A stretch of DNA of 64,000 bases from 'Nostoc azollae' 0708 (lineage in GTDB: Bacteria > Cyanobacteriota > Cyanobacteriia > Cyanobacteriales > Nostocaceae), in contig NC_014248.1 of the NCBI RefSeq assembly GCF_000196515.1, forward strand, positions 4,344,001-4,408,000, written 5' to 3'. Position numbers and translations under genes: made by a program. This document shows positions 58,796 through 64,000 of this stretch, piece after piece. The number at the start of each line of letters is the position of its first letter. The first letter of the stretch is position 1. The notes under the pieces were generated by a model. The model was not told where the DNA came from. It ran no database searches and saw only the letters and a list, made by a program, of their open reading frames with translations.

Positions 58796-61045
58796 ATGAA
58801 TCTTCCCATCACAACCTCATTAACTGAAATCCGCACCGCATTGAAATAAATCTGGGGTTATGATGATTTTTGTCCCCCATAGGGAGAAATAGTCAAAAGT
58901 TTATTATCTCAAAAAGACGCATGAATTATTATGGCCACAGGTAGGGGAAAGTCCATTTATTTTAACTTCCAGCACTCCTAAAAATAGGATTAACTTTAGT
59001 AGTTTCTCCCTCGGTAGCATTGATGGAAAACCAAGTAGAAGAACTCAAACAACGAAATAAAAAATCTGCACCTTTACATAGTGAATTACCTACTTATCAA
59101 CGTCGGGCAACTTTACAAGCCTTAGAAAAACAACAATTAAGATCATTATATTTATCACCAGAAACTTTATTGAGTTCCCCAGTGTGGGAAAGATTATCTC
59201 ATCCCCAATACAAATTAATGGATTGATATTAGAGGAAGCCCATTGTTTAGTATAATAGGGTGATACCTTTCGTCAAGTTTATCGGCGTTTAGGTGTAGTT
59301 CGTCCAGCGTTATTAAAATCAAAACTACGAGGTACAAAAATTAGTATAGCTGCTTTTACGGCAACGGCTAATCCTTCAGCACAAAAGATAATTGCTGATG
59401 TTTTACAATTACAACAACCTGATAGTTATAAACTCAATGCTTACCGGAATAATTTACATCTTAATGTTAAGATTGCTGGGACTCCAAAGGGAAGAAAACA
59501 ACAATTATTAAAATTTATTCAAAATCGACCAAATCACACTGGTTTGATTTATATCAAATCTCGGAAAAATAGCGATAATTTAGCCTATTGGTGAGTAGCA
59601 ATGGGATATTATACTAGCTATAATGCAGGATTAGGTGCAACGGAAAGACGCGTAGTATAAGCTAGTTGGTTAGGTGGAAAAATACCATTTGTGGTTTGTA
59701 CCTGCGCCTTTGGAATCGGGATAAATAAATCTGATTGTTGTTGGATTATTCATTTTCATGCACCACATTTATTATCTGAATATGTACAATAAATCTGACG
59801 TGCTGGAAGAGATGGGAAAATAGCAGAATCGTTCACTTTAATAAGTGAATCAATTGTTTTTCAGATGGCGAAGATAAACAAAGAAAGCAGTTGTTTGAAG
59901 AATAAATGCTGAAGGAACAATAAAAAGCCCAACAATTAGCTAAAAAGTTACCAAAACAAGGAGAAGTAACATCTGTAATTAAACAATTTTCAGATCGTGC
60001 AATAGCACTTTCTTTACCTCATAGTAGTGGAAAATTGGCAAAATAGAGGTCCGGAAATTTAGAAATGAGTATGTGTAAGATGAGGACAGAGCCAAGGAAA
60101 GAATCAGGGTTGGGAATAGTTACGGATAGTTCCTATCCATGAAGATGTTGATGACAAATTCATAACTGACCTCATATCCATAACATTTATGAAATGGGCA
60201 AAACTAATGAACCAATTCCTAATGTGACTAAACCACAAATAGTTAGTAAGAATTACTTGTGAGTAAATTGGGGAATCCAGGGGAAATCTTTGTTGAGGTA
60301 CCCGGAATATTTTTACAAGTCTAATGACCTGTTCAACAAAAATACCCTTGGTGGGAAACTCTTTGTTTCCTGCCTTTTGTTCTGAGTCACCATGGCATAA
60401 TCGCTATAATCTTTTTCTACCTGTTCAAGGACACTAGGAGGGAAAACATCTCTTAATATCTCTAGCCAGTAATAAAATGTGTCCTTTGCTTCCGTTTTCC
60501 ATATACCGAAATGCAAACCTAAAACCTCAAATGTTGGCATTTTCCTCCAAGATAACAAGCATAGACATACCTGTTCTTTTATCTCTAGTTTCCCTTTCCC
60601 CCTCCTCCTTTCTGATTTATACCTATGTTTTTACTTTCTATGTCACCTTGAAGTTCCTTATGCTGCATTTCACCTTGGGGTAACAAGTCTTGAAACTGAT
60701 GGTTAGTTATTCCCAGTATGTCTTTGTTGTGTACGATGTGGATATTCTTGAATATAGTTAATTTAGTGGATTTTTCCTTTTGGTACACCCTCAAAATTCC
60801 CTTCTACCATTTTTTTGACACCAAGTTAATTTTCCTGACAGGTCTATTGGCTTGATCCCTTTCATTATCAGATGTCTGCAAAGTCGGGAGATTTGCCACA
60901 AATGCAGTTACAAGCTGCTAAACAAATGAGTGAATATCTGAATACTAAAAAGTGTCATCGGCAGTTTTTTTTAAATATTTTTGGTTTTGGTAAAGAAGTT
61001 GGAAATTGGCGTTGTGGACATTGTGATAATTGTAGAAGATACTAA
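58796..61045 (+). pseudogene. recQ: ATP-dependent DNA helicase RecQ, interrupted by an IS5-like element and stops
   Basis: The remnant starts ATG 58796 (MNLPITTSLTEIRTALK, stop) and goes through IIMATGRGKSIYF (motif I), VALMENQVEELKQRNKKS, RSLYLSPETLLSSPVWERLS, EEAHCL-type ILEEAHCLV, IAAFTATANPSAQKI, GLIYIKSRKNSDNLA, VVCTCAFGIGINKSD and a changed QxxGRAGRDGK. After TA at 60044 the IS derivative intervenes; after it YWLDPFHYQMSAKSGDLPQM and the zinc-binding CGHCDNCRRY end at TAA 61043-61045. Several stops besides the insertion show old loss of function. RecQ is a 3'-5' helicase in recombination repair. Confidence 0.88.
60046..60844 (-). mobile_element. IS5-like element, internally deleted derivative (copy 4, 799 bp) in recQ
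   Basis: It lies between two TA dinucleotides (60044-60045, 60845-60846) inside recQ; removal of the element with one TA joins GKLAK to YWLDPFHY in frame. The ends resemble each other as inverted repeats (GAGGTCCGGAAATT and GACCTGTCAGGAAAATT). The transposase frame on the minus strand (60558-60313) keeps the HTH KMPTFEVLGLHFGIWKTEA, then joins DYAMV to TQNKRQETKSFPP through the same deletion as copy 2. Not autonomous. Confidence 0.85.
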
Positions 61046-61524
61046 TTTGTCTTTGTCTATGGATGTCAATTATTTCTACTCGCGTTTCTATTGAATATAA
61101 TGAGAACTGATGCACTGTTTTGAATTTTGAGATCTGAATTGTTGATTGTGGGTTCCGCCTTCGCTAACCCAGCCTACGATACTTAAGGTAATCTATAAAT
61201 TATTGCTCCTGTAGATTCGTAGTTAGTCATTTCCATGAGTCTATCAGTACCTGGAGTTTAGACTAAGTAAGCTATGCAAAACGACCCAGCAGGGCTGAGT
61301 TAATTAGAGAGGTAATGAAATAATGAATAATCTTGAGTATTCAACAGTAACTGATGGTTCTTTAGGTGGTCGAGGTACTGTTTTTCCAGGGCGAACGCAT
61401 GTAGATATGGTACATATATACTAAGAAATCAGAAAGTTAGGGAGGGCTGATGATATGGAGGTTGACCAATGAGGCTCTGATGGTAAAGTCATTGTAAAAG
61501 TAGAAGAAGAAAGTCCCAAAAAGT
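61046..61524. other. Inter-element DNA, one small possible ORF
   Basis: A 33-codon frame at 61323-61424 (MNNLEYSTVTDGSLGGRGTV start) is preceded by GAGAGGT, a fair ribosome-binding site, but I recognise no family; it could be the N-terminus of a lost gene. The rest up to the ISAs1 transposase holds nothing recognisable. Confidence 0.35.
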
Positions 61525-62634
61525 GTGAAGCTCAAGCCCAAAATCACGATTACTGACCACATTGCACAGATGGAAGATCCAAGAGTAGAGGGGAGGAAAC
61601 GACACAAGTTAATTGACATTCTTACCATTGGAATTTGTGCAGTAATTTGTGGAGCAGATAGTTGGGTGGCAATTGAACTGTATGGCTGCACAAAATATGA
61701 GTGGTTAAAAACCTTTTTAGAACTAGGAAATGGGCTTCGGTCCCAGGACACATTTGGAAGGGTATTTGCACAATTGAATCCGCAACAATTTCAAAATTGT
61801 TTTTTGAACTGGATGAAATCAGTACATAAGATAAGGGATGGTGAAGTTGTGGCAATTGACGAAAAAACTTTGTGTAGTTCTCATGGTAAAAATAGTGACT
61901 AGAGTGCAATCCAAATGGTAAGTGCATGGGCAACTACAAATAAATTAGTGTTGGGACAGGTGAAGGTGCATGAGAAATCAAATGAAATTACAGCAATTCC
62001 CGAATTATTAAAGGTTTTAGAATTAGCTGGATGTATTGTCAGGATTGATGCCATCGGGTGTCACAAAGACATAGTAAAGTTAATTACGCAAGAAAATGCA
62101 GATTATGTAATTACTTTAAAAAAGAACCAAGGTAATCTGTATGAGTCAGTAGAACAGCTATTTAAGTCAGGGATAAGTACAGGTTTTCAAGAGCTTCAAC
62201 ATAGCACATATAAACCCGAAGAAACAGGGCATGGTCTTCATGAAATCCGCAATTATGTGATGTTACCTGGAATTGGGTTTCAGCTTGACCCTGATTCAGT
62301 TTGGTCAAATCTAAAAAGTGTTGGGATGGTAGAACCTATCGGATAAGTGGATGATAAAACAACAGTAGAGACTCGTTATTTTATTAGTAGTCTTGACTCA
62401 AATGGAGAACAATTGGCTAATTCTGTCCGCAGCCATTGGACAATAGAAAATTCATTGCATTGGGTATTAGATGTAGCTTTAAAACAAGATGACTGCCGGA
62501 TTAGGAAAGATAATGCTCCACAAAACTTTGCAGTAATGCGGCAGATAGCAGTCAATCTTTTGGGTAAAGAGAACCCCGTGAAGCGGGGGATAAAAAATAA
62601 ACAGTTTTTGGCAGCAATGGATAATAAATCTTGA
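61525..62634 (+). pseudogene. ISAs1-family transposase with two in-frame stops
   Basis: Reads in one frame from GTG 61525: HIAQMEDPRVEGRKRHKLID, LTIGICAVICGADSWVAIEL, ELGNGLRSQDTFGRVFAQLN, GEVVAIDEKTLCSSHGKN (first DDE Asp), then after TAG 61903-61905 MVSAWATTNKLVLGQVKVHE, GCIVRIDAIGCHKDIVKLIT (second Asp), YVITLKKNQGNLYE and, after TAA 62344-62346, RYFISSLDSNGEQLANSVRS and HWTIENSLHWVLDVALKQDD (Glu). It ends at TGA 62632-62634. Apart from the two stops the protein is complete, so it died recently or by few changes. Confidence 0.88.
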
Positions 62635-62904
62635 GAAAGAGTTTTAGCTTTAGCCTCAACTAACTTGTCAAGAATTTACTTAATATTTTCTTCCGCTTAT
62701 TTTTACAGATAAGTTTACTTATTTATGGATGAATAGTTAGCTCATTTATCCTTAGCTAAGAGTTATTCAATTGGAGATAAGCTAATTCATCGCTTAATAA
62801 AAAAGTGATTGATTTTGTTCATATATCCATCAAGCTCTGCACTTAATATAGATGATTTTAAAGTCCTCATTAGTTTTTATTAGGAAATAAGGTGCGTTTC
62901 CCCT

Positions 62905-64000
62905 GGAGTATAATGGGATTTCGGTGTAGCTCTCACGTTAAAAGAAGCTGATGAAAGAAACCACTGCCGCAGCAATGTCACCATGGTTTGAAAGATGGTG
63001 TCATTTGATGATGTATTTACTCATCAAGCGCAAAAAACAGAGTTTAGACATGATTTAGGGGGATGATTGGGTCAAAGTGAGAGAAAAAACCTATTTTAAA
63101 TGGCAGAGAATGCCCTAGGGGTGACCTACCACCGATAACACCACTTTTTAACTGAAGCACCTTGGTCCAGTTCCCAAGTCAATGACCGTCGGTTAAAGAT
63201 TATGAACAAGTGTAGTCAGAGGAGAATCACCAGAGGATTTAGCTTAATAATTGATGATTATGGCCATAGGAAAAGGGGGAATTTTAGGGATGGAGTAGGA
63301 AGACAATAGTTAGGAATTAAATTAATAGATCTGACCTTAAGCCGTGGTTATCAATCAGGAATAGTAATTATAGATGCTCGATATGGCCACAATACATCTT
63401 TCTTATTAAAGATAGAGAATCGGAATTTAAAGTAGTTAGGAGGATTAGCTAAAAATCCCAAAGTCCTTGGCAGTGACCAAGAGGATAGTCCACAAATAAT
63501 TAGGTTAGATGAATTAGTACAAAGTTTACCCCAAGAGGCTGTTACAGAAATTCAACTGGAGTTTAGATAAACCCAAAACATTATGGGTAGTAACTCAAGA
63601 AGTAGAAATATCAGCCTTAACTAACTGGAAAGGGAAATATTACTATAGTCATCAACGGTTCTACTTTCTCTCAAGCCACTGATATTGGCTACTTTATTAC
63701 CAATGTTTCTTCATCAATTGTCACACCCCAATGGATAGTTGATACATATTCTCAAAGAAATTGGGTAGAACTTGTTTACAGGGAAGCCAAGGGATGGTTA
63801 GGACTCAACGAATCTCAAGTTTGAGATAACAGCAGTTGACTGCGCCATTTTATTTTGGTTTTCTGTGCCTACACTTTTATTCTTTGCCATCAGTGGACTG
63901 GAGGATTAAGACCAAGGTGGGCTAAGAAACCTTTGAATAATTTTACTGCAGCTTTAGAAGGGTTGAGAACAGCCATATCTTTTCTATTTATTGATTGGTT
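62905..64000 (+). mobile_element. IS701-like element, degenerate (copy B, runs off the window)
   Basis: It matches copy A (18607-19982) from GGAGTATAATGGGATTTCGG onward, in the same orientation. The left 35 bp with the inverted repeat are not present. About 140 bp of the catalytic region (THLYDG block) are deleted after GGAGTAGGAAGACAATA at about 63308. Readable pieces include GFSLIIDDYGHRKRGNFRDG, RGYQSGIVIIDARYGHNTSF and LAKNPKVLGSDQEDSPQIIR. It continues beyond base 64000. Confidence 0.8.

Overview
The window looks like chromosomal DNA of a filamentous, heterocyst-type (Nostocales) cyanobacterium. Photosystem genes (psbZ, a Ycf37-like TPR gene), the Rubisco chaperone raf1, a naphthoquinone methyltransferase (menG/ubiE type), a fused panC-cmk gene and many copies of the GCGATCGC (HIP1) octamer point this way. 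The striking property is decay. About half of the recognisable genes are broken by in-frame stops, frameshifts, deletions or insertion sequences (IS). Remnants of at least nine IS families lie between intact housekeeping genes. This pattern fits an eroding symbiont genome of the 'Nostoc azollae' kind; that assignment is inference from gene content and decay, not from a database match.

Layout. 0-8 kb: IS630 remnant, truncated IS5-like copy, broken hopanoid-type epimerase (hpnA), intact pgk and a universal stress protein, then an 817-bp IS5-like derivative lying between the stump of a fatty-acid hydroxylase and a truncated RND efflux gene. 8-13 kb: intact sodB, panC-cmk and rlpA. 13-22 kb: broken glutaminase, ATPase, histidine kinase and Uma2 genes with IS110, IS701-like and IS66-like remnants; one intact desaturase/dehydrogenase fusion at 17 kb. 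22-28 kb is a healthy block: a DHH-CBS-tRNA nucleotidyltransferase fusion, psbZ, ribH, tRNA-Gly(GCC), a small membrane protein and a proA-like gene. 28-35 kb: a P-loop gene split by an IS5-like element, a complete but dead IS1634 element and a ruined copper amine oxidase. 35-39.9 kb: Ycf37-like protein, a periplasmic solute-binding protein, an IS605-type tnpB remnant, rpmI-rplT and a triple-repeat secreted protein. 40-42 kb: dead IS1380 and a membrane-protein stump. 42-51 kb is the second healthy block: UvrD-like helicase, GT39 membrane glycosyltransferase, raf1, REC-GAF regulator, menG and a DUF445 protein, with two adjacent arrays of 14-bp repeats. 51-54 kb: a CHASE2-Ser/Thr kinase gene in pieces. 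55-57.4 kb: NYN-domain protein and leuA. 57.5-64 kb: a decayed DUF3800 plus partner operon, recQ interrupted by an IS5-like derivative, a dead ISAs1 transposase and a second IS701-like copy running off the window.

What survives is core metabolism, translation and photosynthesis support (pgk, sodB, panC-cmk, psbZ, ribH, leuA, raf1, menG, rpmI-rplT). What is lost is sensing, transport, repair (recQ), catabolism and every transposase. The most informative structures are two IS5-like derivatives sharing one internal deletion, one of which can be removed from recQ on paper to restore the frame across a duplicated TA; a proA-like enzyme lacking the catalytic cysteine; a secreted protein with three repeats; a TnpB remnant with its RuvC glutamate changed; and long inverted repeats beside psbZ/ribH and tRNA-Gly. 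I did not find a convincing new multi-gene system; the closest candidate is the decayed, translationally coupled DUF3800-partner pair.
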